Of a stretch of DNA of 64,000 nucleotides, positions 26,707 to 35,391 are shown piece by piece. The DNA comes from Citricoccus zhacaiensis. Lineage in GTDB: Bacteria > Actinomycetota > Actinomycetes > Actinomycetales > Micrococcaceae. Position numbers and translations under genes: made by a program. Every line of letters begins with the position of its first letter. Position 1 is the stretch's first letter. Location of the stretch: positions 310,001 through 374,000 of the forward strand of contig NZ_BMLQ01000004.1 in the NCBI RefSeq assembly GCF_014645315.1. The letters run 5' to 3'. Under the pieces are notes generated by a model. It ran no database searches. It saw nothing but the letters and a program-made list of their open reading frames with translations, and was not told where the DNA came from.

Positions 26707-27728
26707 TGCCGTCCCTCGGCCTGAAGGCTCCTGCGCCGTTCGACCTACCGGCGGGACTGCGCGAGACCACGCCGACATGCCAGCGCGCCGCGATTCACCA
26801 CGTGGCCGGCCAAGCCGAGTGGGCCGCTCTCGACTGGCCCGGCCTGGTGGAGGCGCTAATGGCCTTGGGCCGAACGGACATCCCCCTGGCCCGCCTCACA
26901 GAGGGGCATGTGGATGCCCTGCGGGTCATGGCCGAAGCCGGCGCCACTCCAGACCCAGACGCGCTCTACGGCGTCTGGGCGTCCCGCTCGGGCGGCACCG
27001 GCCTGTCCGGCAAGCCGGTCCGCGGAGGGTGGCACCTGACGGGACGGCTGCTCTTCGCCTCGGGGGCCGGCGTGCTGGACCGCGCCCTGGTGACCGTCTG
27101 GCCGGAGGAAGACTGTCATCTGCTGCTGGACGTTGCCGTCTCAGGCTGGTCCTTCGACACCAGTGCTTGGCGCACCCGCGCCATGGAGCACTCCCGCAGC
27201 CATCGGATCGAGTTGGACGCAGTGGTCTCGGCTCGGCAGATCGGGGCGAACAACTTCTATCTGACGCGGTCGTCCTTCTTCCCCGGTGGTGTCGGTGTAG
27301 CCGCTGTCTGGACCGGTGGGGCGGCACGCGTGCTCGATCTGCTCGCCCAGAGCACGGAGGTGCCGGCTGCCGTCTCTGACCCGAGACGAGTGCGGCTGGG
27401 CCGGGCCCGCACCGATCTGGCCTCGGCGGTGGCCTTGGTCCGCCAGACCGCGGCAGCCCTGCGCGCATCGCACGTCGGCGGCGCACCTGGCTCGGCAGGG
27501 GAAGGGCAGGCGGCGGAACACCAGGAGCCACTCCGCACTCTCGCGACACTGTGCCGGGCTGGCGTCGGCGCCGCGGTTCGCCGCATTTTGGACGACGTCC
27601 GCGCCCTGGCAGGCCCCGCTGGCCTGGCTTTCGATGAGGATCTGAACCGGGCCGTGGACGACGTGGCACTCTACGTCGCCCAGCAGAGCCAAGACGGCGA
27701 CGCCGTGTACGTGGGAGGGTCTGCATGA
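26703..27728 (+). CDS. Acyl-CoA dehydrogenase-like protein
   Basis: The 341-residue product shows weak acyl-CoA dehydrogenase features: an all-alpha start (TDIPLARLTEGHVDALRVMAEAG), the middle-domain GLSGKPVRGGWHLTGRLLFASGAGVLDRALVTV and a helical C terminus. The catalytic Glu region is not obvious, so activity is uncertain. ATG overlaps the previous stop (ATGA), and the 3' end overlaps the next start. The same four families are often found side by side in bacteria, but no function has been assigned to the set as far as I know. Confidence 0.75.
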   Translation: MMPSLGLKAPAPFDLPAGLRETTPTCQRAAIHHVAGQAEWAALDWPGLVEALMALGRTDIPLARLTEGHVDALRVMAEAGATPDPDALYGVWASRSGGTGLSGKPVRGGWHLTGRLLFASGAGVLDRALVTVWPEEDCHLLLDVAVSGWSFDTSAWRTRAMEHSRSHRIELDAVVSARQIGANNFYLTRSSFFPGGVGVAAVWTGGAARVLDLLAQSTEVPAAVSDPRRVRLGRARTDLASAVALVRQTAAALRASHVGGAPGSAGEGQAAEHQEPLRTLATLCRAGVGAAVRRILDDVRALAGPAGLAFDEDLNRAVDDVALYVAQQSQDGDAVYVGGSA

Positions 27729-28534
27729 CCGAACCTGCAGCGGCAAAGCCGGCGTTGACCGGCTGGCCGGTGGAGGCCATACCCTCGGCGCTGCACCCAC
27801 CGGTGGACATCATCGTCGCCATTCCGGCCCACGACGAGGAACTCCTGTTACCCGGCTGCCTCGACCACGTGGCTGCCGCCGTCACATGGGCCCGTGCCAT
27901 CGGCGCGGTAGACCGGGCCGTCGTCGCCGTGGCCGCCCATCGTTGTGCTGATCGCACCGCACAGGTGGCACGGGCGCGACTGACCGACGCTGAGCCGGAC
28001 GTGGAATGGATCGTCGTCGAAGACTGGGCCTCCGCCACGGTCGCCGAGGTCCGCCGGACTGCCGTTGATGCGGCTGTGCCGCTCTTGGGCCAGTCCAGCA
28101 GCGCATGGCTGTTCAACACGGACGCCGACTCGCTGGTTCCCGCCGACTGGGTCTCCTCCAGCCTGGCTGTGGCCACCGCGAACGGGGCAGACGCCGTCGC
28201 TGGCCTCGTCGACCTTCTGGACTGGAACGCCCCGGCGGCGGCCCGGCACGCGTATGAGTTGCTGGTGACGCGCGGCATCCACAGCGCCGGCCATGACCAC
28301 GCCTATGGGGCCAACCTCGTGATCCGTCTCGACGCCTACCAGACCGTCGGCGGGTTCACCCCGCGGAGCCACGGAGAGGACCATGATCTCGTCCGGCGGC
28401 TCGGGGCGGCACGCTTTCGGGTGGCCACGCCGGTGTTTCCCCGGGTCAGCACGTCTGGCCGGGAGGATCCACGTTGTGCCGATGGCCTGGGCTCCCTCTT
28501 GCGCCGATTGGCCGAGTCCTCAGACGCGGGATAG
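27725..28534 (+). CDS. Family 2 glycosyltransferase
   Basis: The 269-residue GT-A fold protein has the nucleotide-sugar site start VDIIVAIPAHDEELLLPGCLDHV, the DxD-like WLFNTDADSLVP, and the ED acceptor-site motif in HGEDHDLVRRL. There is no membrane segment. The start overlaps the previous stop as ATGA. It is the last gene of the PIG-L/methyltransferase/acyl-CoA dehydrogenase-like/glycosyltransferase run. The acceptor and donor are not predictable from the sequence. Confidence 0.85.
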   Translation: MTEPAAAKPALTGWPVEAIPSALHPPVDIIVAIPAHDEELLLPGCLDHVAAAVTWARAIGAVDRAVVAVAAHRCADRTAQVARARLTDAEPDVEWIVVEDWASATVAEVRRTAVDAAVPLLGQSSSAWLFNTDADSLVPADWVSSSLAVATANGADAVAGLVDLLDWNAPAAARHAYELLVTRGIHSAGHDHAYGANLVIRLDAYQTVGGFTPRSHGEDHDLVRRLGAARFRVATPVFPRVSTSGREDPRCADGLGSLLRRLAESSDAG

Positions 28535-28679
28535 CCGCCCGGCACCCAGACGTTGCGAGAACGCTCGATGTCGAGACACGCCGATCACGTCGACGCCAAT
28601 CGTGTTCGTATCATCTCGGGTGCGCGACGGGCGAGTCTGGTGCCTTGCCCATCGGCCCTGCGTGCCGTAGGAATCGTCC

Positions 28680-29228
28680 ATGGGAACCCGCATGTTCGTG
28701 GCCGTCTACCCACCCGAGGACGTTCGCGAGGAGTTGGCCGAGTTTGTCTCCGTCCGCCCGGGCCTCGCCTGGACCGGCCCGGAACAGATGCATCTGACGC
28801 TCGCATTCTTCGGCTCCGTCCCGGACCGTTCCCTCGAGCCGCTCGAGGAGAACCTGGAGAGCGCCGTAGTGAGCGTTGAGTCCTTCCCCTGCGGTCTGCA
28901 CGGGGCCGGGGCGTTCCCCCATCCGGACAGCGCCGCGGTGTTGTGGCTGGGCGTCGAGGATGGCGCCGAGGACCTGACCCGGCTGGCACGGAAGGCGCGC
29001 GGAGCGGGCAACCGGGCCGGCGTCGTGCCCGATGGCAAGGCCTTCCATCCGCACCTGACCCTGGCGCGCCCGGGCCGCACGAATGCCACGCGGTGGATCC
29101 GCGTGCTGGAGACGTTCAGCTCGCGGATCTGGACGGTGGATGAGGTGCATCTCGTCGAGTCGACGCTGCAAGGACATGGTCACCGGCCGCGGCATCGGAC
29201 CGTGAAGACGGTACCTTTGGCCCCCTGA
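28680..29228 (+). CDS. thpR: RNA 2',3'-cyclic phosphodiesterase ThpR
   Basis: The 182-residue 2H phosphoesterase carries the two catalytic HxTx motifs, HLTLAFFG (about residue 38) and HPHLTLAR (about 124). It opens 2',3'-cyclic phosphates at RNA ends. The length is normal. AGGAATC precedes the ATG. It stands alone between the glycosyltransferase operon and the superoxide dismutase-like gene. Confidence 0.9.
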   Translation: MGTRMFVAVYPPEDVREELAEFVSVRPGLAWTGPEQMHLTLAFFGSVPDRSLEPLEENLESAVVSVESFPCGLHGAGAFPHPDSAAVLWLGVEDGAEDLTRLARKARGAGNRAGVVPDGKAFHPHLTLARPGRTNATRWIRVLETFSSRIWTVDEVHLVESTLQGHGHRPRHRTVKTVPLAP

Positions 29229-29328
29229 CGGGAGGCGCGAGCGTCGGTAGCGTGGAAAGTGCCACGCCGTGCGCGGTCGGCGTCTCTCTCGGTCTTCCGG
29301 CGGCCACGGCACGAGGAGAGGAAACATC

Positions 29329-30096
29329 ATGACCGCGCATTTTTCCCCGAGGAACACCCCACTCCGCACTGCGACGGCCCTGCTGGGCTTGGGCGGAATC
29401 CTCGTCCTGGGTGCCTGCGCACCCGAGAGTGCATCCGAGACGACACCGGAGGGCGGTGCCTCCGCCCCCGACGGCGGCGTCCAGTCCCTGAGCCCCGGCG
29501 CCACCGAGGGCGCGGAGACCACGGACACGATGGCCTCCGACGCCACGAACACGGCGGATTCGGACGCGGCGGGTTCAGGCACAGGAGAATCCGGTGCAAC
29601 CGCTGACTACACCGCGAGCATGCAGGACATCGAGAGTGAGGTCGGCACCGCACAGATCCGGGAGATGGACGGGGCGATGGAGTTCACCGTGGAGGTCTCC
29701 GGCATGGAGCCCGGCTTCTACGGCCTGCACGTTCACGAGATCGGCGAATGCAATCCTGACAGTGCCGCGCCGGATGACCCCTCCGAACTGGGGGCCTTCC
29801 TCTCGGCCGGCAGCCACATCGGTGCCGACGAGTCCGACCACCCTGACCACGCTGGAGATCTGCCTCCCATCCTGGTGCAGGAGTCTGGGGAGGGCCACCT
29901 GACCTTCCAGACTGACCGGCTCACCGCCGAGCACCTGCAGGATGAGGACGGTGCCGCGATGATGCTGCACTCCGATCCGGACAACTTCGCCAACATCCCC
30001 GAGCGCTATGCCCCCGACGGCCCGGACGAGGACACCACCGGGACCGGCGACGCGGGCTTCCGCTGGGCCTGCGGCGTGGTCGAGACAGCCGGCTGA
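29329..30096 (+). CDS. sodC: Cu/Zn superoxide dismutase-like lipoprotein
   Basis: The 255-residue exported lipoprotein has lipobox LVLGAC, then a Thr/Ala/Ser-rich linker and a SodC domain: FYGLHVHEIGEC supplies metal histidines and the disulfide Cys. AGSHIG.....HPDHAGDLPPILV, HSDPDNFANIPERYA and DAGFRWACGVV follow. The usual VHAGPDN is changed to LHSDPDN, so metal occupancy should be tested. ATG 29329 is preceded by GGAGAGGAAACATC; the upstream 20 codons are rejected. A palindromic repeat begins 9 bp after the stop. Confidence 0.85.
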   Translation: MTAHFSPRNTPLRTATALLGLGGILVLGACAPESASETTPEGGASAPDGGVQSLSPGATEGAETTDTMASDATNTADSDAAGSGTGESGATADYTASMQDIESEVGTAQIREMDGAMEFTVEVSGMEPGFYGLHVHEIGECNPDSAAPDDPSELGAFLSAGSHIGADESDHPDHAGDLPPILVQESGEGHLTFQTDRLTAEHLQDEDGAAMMLHSDPDNFANIPERYAPDGPDEDTTGTGDAGFRWACGVVETAG

Positions 30097-30105
30097 GGGT
30101 CCCCC

Positions 30106-30172
30106 CGAGTTACGAGCACGCCCGACGTCGAGAATCGCCGATTCAGACGACGGTGACCGTGCTCGTAACTCG
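30106..30172 (+). repeat. 67-bp palindromic repeat, copy 1
   Basis: The 15-bp arms CGAGTTACGAGCACG (30106-30120) and their exact reverse complement (30158-30172) enclose two nested 5-bp stems (30126-30130 with 30148-30152, and GAATC with GATTC around GCC). It overlaps the last 10 codons of the DUF559-like gene. Copy 2 at 31220 is in the same orientation, the same length and about 75% identical. Confidence 0.88.
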
Positions 30173-31162
30173 TGTCTGGCGGTGGATGGCCCGGCGTAGG
30201 CGTTCCAGGAATTGCCTTGCCCCGTCGCTGCGATAGATGTCATCAGCAGCTTTGACCGATTCCCAGCCATGGTCGGTGAAATCGCTGTCTCGCTTGATGT
30301 CGCTGTTCAATTGCGTGGCCTCGCCGTGACCTCGTCCGTCGTACTGGATCGCGATCCGCCACTGGGGATAGTGCAGATCCGGCCGTCTCTTCAGGGTCGG
30401 CGAAAGCCAGACCTCCTGGTTCACCACGGGTTCGGGCAGTCCGGCATCAACGATGATCAGCCGAAGCAGGGTCTCGGCAGGCGAGTCCACGCCTTCACGG
30501 ATCAGTTCCCTTGCTTGGCGGGCGGCGTTGATGCCCTTGGTGCGACGATGGCGCCCCAGCACAGCATCCACCTCGGCCAAGGTGCACAGCGGGTTCTCCC
30601 CCACGACCCCGTCCGGCCGGGCGGGACCTTTGCTTCTCTGCAGCAGCGCATCTCCGGCGGCGACCAGCCACACTGGATCTTTGATCTGCGTGGAGAGGTC
30701 TAACCAGGTCCGTTCCGGTGTTGTCAGCCGCAGTCCGTCAAGCTCCACCACGTCCTCGTCGTCCAACCCGGCCTTATGCCCCTGGATTCCAGGTCGACGC
30801 CTGGCCCCGGATTCCCCTTTGCGCCCCGTGACGTGAATCGGCCAATCCTCCTCCAGATGGTGCGGCAACCACAGGCCCCACAGTCGCGCAGCTGTCGAGT
30901 GGCTCAGATAGTGCTCCCCGGGCAATGACGACACCGCTTCGACTACTTCCCGCCACGGAAGGTCTCCGAGGTCCCAGAGCCTGATACCCGGCGTGGGCAC
31001 CGTCAACCACCGGTGCCGCAGCTGGTACTCGGTCATCCCAGATGCACGAGCTTCCTCAGCGGTGAACACCGTCTTGGCCACGGCGCCTCGAGCCGGGTCA
31101 TGCCGGGCTGCACCCTCCCCGAACGCGGTCGAGTTGGCATTGTTTCTCCAGTCCATGGACAC
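30143..31162 (-). CDS. Vsr/DUF559-like endonuclease-domain protein with AbiEi-type N terminus
   Basis: The 339-residue protein has an N-terminal winged-helix-like region (TAEEARASGMTEYQLRHRWLTVPTPGIRLWD) as in AbiEi-type proteins, a central segment HSTAARLWGLWLPHH, and a C-terminal PD-(D/E)XK Vsr-like nuclease domain (SPAETLLRLIIVDAGLPEPV, RPDLHYPQWRIAIQYDGRGH). It is homologous to the partial gene at 1-823. Both ends are bordered by 67-bp palindromic repeats in direct orientation, and the downstream copy encodes its last ten residues. The start is GTG 31162 or ATG 31156. The substrate DNA is unknown. Confidence 0.8.
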   Translation of the reverse strand: MSMDWRNNANSTAFGEGAARHDPARGAVAKTVFTAEEARASGMTEYQLRHRWLTVPTPGIRLWDLGDLPWREVVEAVSSLPGEHYLSHSTAARLWGLWLPHHLEEDWPIHVTGRKGESGARRRPGIQGHKAGLDDEDVVELDGLRLTTPERTWLDLSTQIKDPVWLVAAGDALLQRSKGPARPDGVVGENPLCTLAEVDAVLGRHRRTKGINAARQARELIREGVDSPAETLLRLIIVDAGLPEPVVNQEVWLSPTLKRRPDLHYPQWRIAIQYDGRGHGEATQLNSDIKRDSDFTDHGWESVKAADDIYRSDGARQFLERLRRAIHRQTRVTSTVTVV

Positions 31163-31219
31163 CAGCGTTGGGCATCCTGCCCGCTCCTGCAGAAGTTATC
31201 CACAGGCCGAGTGACGAGC

Positions 31220-31286
31220 CGAGTCACAAGCACGCCTGACGTTGAGAATTGCCGATGAACCCTTCGTCGATCGTGCTCATAACCCA
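31220..31286 (+). repeat. 67-bp palindromic repeat, copy 2
   Basis: CGAGTCACAAGCACG (31220-31234) faces CGTGCTCATAACCCA (31272-31286), giving an imperfect palindrome. It aligns without gaps to copy 1 with 50 of 67 positions identical and 32 of the first 37. It lies 57 bp upstream of the DUF559-like start. Confidence 0.82.
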
Positions 31287-31323
31287 AGGGGGCAGTGGGC
31301 ATCGGGGCCATTGCCCGCAGGGG

Positions 31324-32154
31324 TCAGAGCAAGGAGATGACCTCGTCCAGCATCTGCTCCGTCAAGCGTCCGGTGAAGGTGTTCTGTTGGGAGACGTGGT
31401 AGCAGCCGACCACACGTACCTCCCGTGGACGGCCGGCGCCCAGGCCGTCGCTGACGCCGTTCCCCGATACCGTGAACACCGTCTGCGCCGCGTGGCCGAA
31501 CTTCGCCCGGGGCCGCGGCACACTCCAGCCCACGCGCAGCGCTGCGGCGTGCAGCGACTGCCAGCCGATCCCGCCCAGCACCAGGATCGACTCGACCGAG
31601 TCCGCGAGCTGCAGTTCACGGTCCAGCCAGGGACCGCAGGCGGCTCGCTCGTCCGGCGTCGGCTTGTTGTCCGGCGGGGCGCAGTGCACCGGGGCCACCA
31701 TGCGGACGCCGCTCAGCCGCTGCCCGTCCCCGGCGGACACCGACGTCGGCCTCGCGGCATAGCCGGCCCGGTACAGGGCGGCGTGGATCCAGTCCCCCGA
31801 GCGGTCGCCGGTGAACATCCGTCCGGTGCGGTTCCCGCCGTGCGCGGCCGGGGCCAGCCCGACGACGAGCACGCGCGGTTGCTCGTCCCCCAAGGAGGGC
31901 ACAGGACGGCCCCAATAGGGCTCACCGAGGAACGCCTTCCGCTTGCCCACCGCCACCGACTCCCGCCAGTCCACCAGTCGCGGGCAGGCGCGGCACATGG
32001 AGACCCGGGCGTCGACGTCGGCCAGAGACTGCGCCGTGCCCGCCAGCCTCCGGACCTGTGCGGGCGAGGTGGCGGCCGGCGTCGTCAGCCCCGCGGGGTC
32101 CTCCGGCCAACCGGTGCCGGGCGGCACGGGCGAGGCGAACGGCTGGCCCGTCAC
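31324..32154 (-). CDS. Uracil-DNA glycosylase, family 5-like (UdgB)
   Basis: The 276-residue glycosylase removes uracil or other deaminated bases from DNA. Iron-sulfur Cys residues begin with CRACPRL, motif A is [24 protein letters not shown], and the distal motif is [15 protein letters not shown] (family 5 usually has HPS; here HVS). GTG 32154 is the only supported start, and no ribosome site is seen. The N-terminal 30 residues are Pro-rich. Confidence 0.88.
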   Translation of the reverse strand: MTGQPFASPVPPGTGWPEDPAGLTTPAATSPAQVRRLAGTAQSLADVDARVSMCRACPRLVDWRESVAVGKRKAFLGEPYWGRPVPSLGDEQPRVLVVGLAPAAHGGNRTGRMFTGDRSGDWIHAALYRAGYAARPTSVSAGDGQRLSGVRMVAPVHCAPPDNKPTPDERAACGPWLDRELQLADSVESILVLGGIGWQSLHAAALRVGWSVPRPRAKFGHAAQTVFTVSGNGVSDGLGAGRPREVRVVGCYHVSQQNTFTGRLTEQMLDEVISLL

Positions 32155-32234
32155 CGGGTGCGGCAGCAGGCGGGGCAGGCCGCCGCCCAGGGGAAGGCCT
32201 TCACCGGGAGGGGTGCCGCCGGCCGGAATCCCGG

Positions 32235-32540
32235 TCAGGACTGCTGTTCCCGGAGCCGGTCGATGTGCTCGGAGGCCTCGGCCTTGGTCAGGTTCGCGGG
32301 CAGTTCCTCGCCGGCCTGCTTGGCGAGGGTGTCCAGGTATGAACGCTGCGCTTCGGTCATCGGGTCGTCACCGCTGACCCAGTCTGCGGGGTCCTTCTCC
32401 AGTGCAGGGTCCTCGGCATCGCCGGAGGCACCAATGGTCTCCCCGTCGGCTGCCCCGGCTGCCGACTCTGCGGCCGTCCCCTGTCCGAGGACCTCTGCCT
32501 CTTCCTCCGGATCGGGAAACTGGGCTGGTGTGGTCGTCAT
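32235..32540 (-). CDS. DUF3072 domain protein
   Basis: The 101-residue acidic protein ends in the DUF3072 motif [21 protein letters not shown] followed by [14 protein letters not shown], a helix-hairpin thought to be nucleic-acid associated. The first 60 residues are a disordered Glu/Ala-rich tail. ATG 32540 is preceded by AAGGAG at 8-9 nt; longer frames upstream are not supported. The function is unknown. Confidence 0.85.
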   Translation of the reverse strand: MTTTPAQFPDPEEEAEVLGQGTAAESAAGAADGETIGASGDAEDPALEKDPADWVSGDDPMTEAQRSYLDTLAKQAGEELPANLTKAEASEHIDRLREQQS

Positions 32541-32674
32541 CAGTGGCTCCTTCGGGACGGGGTGTCGTCGGTTTGGTGCACATGCTAACGGTAGGTCAAC
32601 GCCGCAGTCGCTGCCCTGCGGACTTACAGTGGGCAGTGCACCACACACCGAACCGCTGAACCAGGAGCGTCCGC

Positions 32675-34009
32675 ATGAGCACACAGGAGCAATCTGCGCC
32701 ACGTCGGCCCGAGGGCGCGGGCGCGGGCCCGTGGTCAGATCCGATGGGGCGGATCGGGGCGCGTGCGGGCCAGACGTTGCTGATCGCCGCCGTGGCCGTC
32801 GGCATCATCTGGGTGCTGCTGCGCGTGAGCGTCGTGGTCCTGGCCGCGCTGGTGGCCCTGATCCTGGCTTCGGCCGTCGCCCCCCTGGTGCGGTGGCTGG
32901 TCGGCAAGGGCTGGTCCCATCTGCTGTCCACCCTGACGGCATTCCTGGGCATCGTGGTGGTGGTCGGAGGGGTGGTTACCGGGGTTGTTCTGGCGGTCAT
33001 CAATGAGTGGGATTCCCTGGTCTCCTCGGCCACTGAAGGGTGGCAGAGACTACAAGACTGGGTCACGTCCGGCCCCCTGCCGGTGGACGCCACCGTCATC
33101 GACGACGCCATGCAGCAGGTCACCGACTTCGCCACCAGTGGCAACTTCGCCAGCGGCCTGGCCAGCAGCACCCTGACCGGGATCTCTGCGGCCACCTCGT
33201 TCCTCACCGGCCTGGTCCTGATGATCGTCGTGCTGTTCTTCCTGCTCAAGGACGGCTGGAAGTTCACCAACTTCTCCCTCCGTTGGTTCCAGGGCGGCAC
33301 CCGGGCCAAGCTGGCGGAGTCCATCGACCGCTCATCCGAGGTGCTCGGCGGCTACGTGCGCGGCACCGCCACCGTGGCCCTCGTGGACGCCGTGGTGATC
33401 GGCATCGCGCTGGCGGTCCTCGGTGTGCCGCTGGCGCTGCCGTTGGCCGTGATCATCTTCATCGGCGCGTTCATCCCCATCGTCGGGGCCACTGCCACCG
33501 GCATCATGGCCGCGCTGGTCGCCCTGGTCACCAACGGACTGACCACGGCACTGATCGTGACGGCCGTGGTCATCCTGGTCAACCAGATCGAGGGCAACTT
33601 CCTCCAACCGGTGGTCATGGGCCGGACGCTGAGCCTGCACGCCATGATCGTGTTGCTGGCCCTGACCATCGGCACGATCGTCGGCGGGATCTTCGGCGCC
33701 ATCCTGGCCGTTCCCTACACTGCCGTGGCGTGGACCCTGATCCAGGTCTGGACGGACCGGTATCAGGCCGGCGAGGATCCCGTCCTTGGCCCGGACCCCC
33801 TGGACGCCAAGGACCGCGCTGCCGCCAAGGCCACCACGGCCCAGCGGCTGCGCTATTGGCGCATCAGCCGCCAACGCCCGTCGAGTCAGGACCTCGGCGC
33901 TGCGCAGAAGGTGGAGTCGGAATCGCAGGACGCGTCCGGTGTGGCCGAGACGTCCGGCCCCACGGACACCGCCGGTTCCACGGAGGCACCCCGCTCCACG
34001 GAGTCCTGA
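32675..34009 (+). CDS. AI-2E family (PerM/TqsA-like) permease
   Basis: The 444-residue membrane protein has an N-terminal pair of helices (TLLIAAVAVGIIWVLLRV, LAALVALILASAVAPLV), a soluble middle, and the family-typical region around GAFIPIVGATATGIMAALVALVTNG with NQIEGNFLQPVVMGRTLSLH. The C-terminal 60 residues are polar and Ser/Thr-rich. GGAG lies 7-8 nt before the ATG. The substrate is unknown. It converges on tsaB. Confidence 0.88.
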   Translation: MSTQEQSAPRRPEGAGAGPWSDPMGRIGARAGQTLLIAAVAVGIIWVLLRVSVVVLAALVALILASAVAPLVRWLVGKGWSHLLSTLTAFLGIVVVVGGVVTGVVLAVINEWDSLVSSATEGWQRLQDWVTSGPLPVDATVIDDAMQQVTDFATSGNFASGLASSTLTGISAATSFLTGLVLMIVVLFFLLKDGWKFTNFSLRWFQGGTRAKLAESIDRSSEVLGGYVRGTATVALVDAVVIGIALAVLGVPLALPLAVIIFIGAFIPIVGATATGIMAALVALVTNGLTTALIVTAVVILVNQIEGNFLQPVVMGRTLSLHAMIVLLALTIGTIVGGIFGAILAVPYTAVAWTLIQVWTDRYQAGEDPVLGPDPLDAKDRAAAKATTAQRLRYWRISRQRPSSQDLGAAQKVESESQDASGVAETSGPTDTAGSTEAPRSTES

Positions 34010-34042
34010 ACCGACGGCGGCCGGGCGGCTTCTGCCGACGGC

Positions 34043-34738
34043 CTACCGTTCCCCGGTGCCGGCCTTCTTCCGGGGGCCCGGCACCTTCGCATCGGATTCG
34101 CGCAGGTACAGGGGCTGCACCGGCAGGATCCCGCGGCCACGGCGCAGGGCGAGCTCGCCGACCAGGCCGAGCGAGCCGGCGTCGGGCACGGCGGTGGAGA
34201 ACTCCGCGACCGCGGCGAGGGCCTCCGGGTACAGCCCGGCCCCGGCACCGTAGGCCGGCAACGGGGTGACCTCATCGGGGGCCGTGACGAATGGCCCGTG
34301 GAGGCGCTGGAACTGGCCGCCCACGGACGCATAGTGGGCCCAGTAGACCTCACGGCGGCGGGCGTCGGTGGCCACCACGAACTCCTCGACCCCCGCTCGG
34401 AACGCGTCCTCGGCCGCGGGCAGCGCGATCGCGTCCAGGCTCATCACCCCGTGCACCGGCAGCCCCCACGCGAACGCGAGCGAGCGCGCCGTCACCAGCC
34501 CGGCGCGCAACCCGGTGAACGGACCGGGCCCGACGCCGGCCACCACCGCCCGCAGATCGGCCGGCTCCACCTTCGCCTCCTCGAGAACCCGGCGGACCGC
34601 CGGCGTGAGGACCTCGGCATGCGTGTTGGTCTCGGTGGAGGCATAGCGGGCGAGGACCTCTCCGCCCTGCACCACGGCCACACTGGCGGTGGCGGACGCG
34701 TCGAGGGCGAGGAGGGGGCGGGAGGACTGGTCGGGCAT
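34043..34738 (-). CDS. tsaB: tRNA threonylcarbamoyladenosine biosynthesis protein TsaB
   Basis: The 231-residue ASKHA-fold protein is the partner of TsaD in t6A synthesis. It has LLALDASATASVAVVQGG near the N terminus and VVAGVGPGPFTGLRAGLVTARSLAFAW, the most conserved TsaB segment. ATG 34738 is preceded by TAGACT 7 nt upstream, which supports leaderless transcription and argues against the 45-codon longer frame. It lies back to back with ESX-like triad 2, and the shared palindrome lies between their promoters. Confidence 0.94.
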   Translation of the reverse strand: MPDQSSRPLLALDASATASVAVVQGGEVLARYASTETNTHAEVLTPAVRRVLEEAKVEPADLRAVVAGVGPGPFTGLRAGLVTARSLAFAWGLPVHGVMSLDAIALPAAEDAFRAGVEEFVVATDARRREVYWAHYASVGGQFQRLHGPFVTAPDEVTPLPAYGAGAGLYPEALAAVAEFSTAVPDAGSLGLVGELALRRGRGILPVQPLYLRESDAKVPGPRKKAGTGER

Positions 34739-34745
34739 GGGATCC

Positions 34746-34751
34746 AGTCTA
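34746..34751 (-). promoter_or_regulatory. -10 box (TAGACT) for leaderless tsaB
   Basis: TAGACT ends 7 nt before ATG 34738, the spacing also seen before tsaD and rimI. Confidence 0.58.
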
Positions 34752-34755
34752 CGGA

Positions 34756-34791
34756 GGGGCCAGGATGGGGAGTTCTCCCCATCCTGGCCCC
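34756..34791. promoter_or_regulatory. Shared palindromic operator, copy 2
   Basis: A perfect palindrome with 16-bp arms (GGGGCCAGGATGGGGA and its complement) surrounds a GTTC centre. The core GATGGGGAGTTCTCCCCATC is at 34764-34783. It sits between divergent tsaB and triad 2, directly upstream of the triad's TTGCTT-16-TAGTGT promoter. Confidence 0.8.
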
Positions 34792-34819
34792 TTGCTTCAC
34801 GATGGTGACTGCCTAGTGT
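34792..34819 (+). promoter_or_regulatory. Predicted promoter of ESX-like triad 2
   Basis: TTGCTT (34792-34797) and TAGTGT (34814-34819) are separated by 16 nt and lie just downstream of the shared palindrome. The -10 to palindrome-core distance is 30 nt, against 21 nt at the other two loci. Confidence 0.45.
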
Positions 34820-34887
34820 GGGAACAAGCCGTTCCGCAAAGCCCGGAACAGGTTCCATGTCACCGGAGCGCACAGGGGAACAACCGG

Positions 34888-35370
34888 ATGTCTGATTACT
34901 GGATCGATGTGTACGGCTGTGACCGTGTCCTCGCCGAGCTGCGGGACCAGATCCTCGATGTCCTCAATGACTACGACGCGGCCCAGGAAGCACTGAAGGA
35001 CACCCGTGTGCACCTCTGTACGTCCTATGAGCGGGCCGACATGACGGTGGACGCCGAACAACTGGACACGGAGATCGTGAGCTTCGCCGACGTCCGGATG
35101 AAGGATCACGTGGACGGCGTGATCTCTCACGTCCAGCGCAGCTTCGCCTCCATGATGGACGTCATGTACTACTACACCTCGGGCGATGCCGAGATGGTTG
35201 CCGCCGCGAACCAGGGCGGTCCCGGGGAGTTCGACATCCCCGAGCTCCGGCACCGGGGCGAAGCTCCGGAACAATCCGTGATCCCGGAGACCGGCTACGA
35301 CGCCCGCATCTCGGGCCAAGGAACCGAGCAGCCGTTCCAGACCTCCTACGACCACCGCCCGGCTGAGTGA
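34888..35370 (+). CDS. Small WXG100-like first protein of ESX-like triad 2
   Basis: This 160-residue helical protein is homologous to the 11546-12073 product. Shared features are the N-terminal YWIDVYGCDRVLAELRD, a middle helical pair and YYYTSGDAEM. The C-terminal tail is Gly/Pro/Gln-rich. No signal peptide is present. ATG 34888 has AGGGGA 8 nt upstream; 41 upstream codons in frame are not supported. The partner genes follow at 35392 and 36834. Secretion by a type VII system is inferred, as no secretion machinery lies in this window. Confidence 0.72.
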   Translation: MSDYWIDVYGCDRVLAELRDQILDVLNDYDAAQEALKDTRVHLCTSYERADMTVDAEQLDTEIVSFADVRMKDHVDGVISHVQRSFASMMDVMYYYTSGDAEMVAAANQGGPGEFDIPELRHRGEAPEQSVIPETGYDARISGQGTEQPFQTSYDHRPAE

Positions 35371-35391
35371 CCGGCGACTGAAGGGACAATC

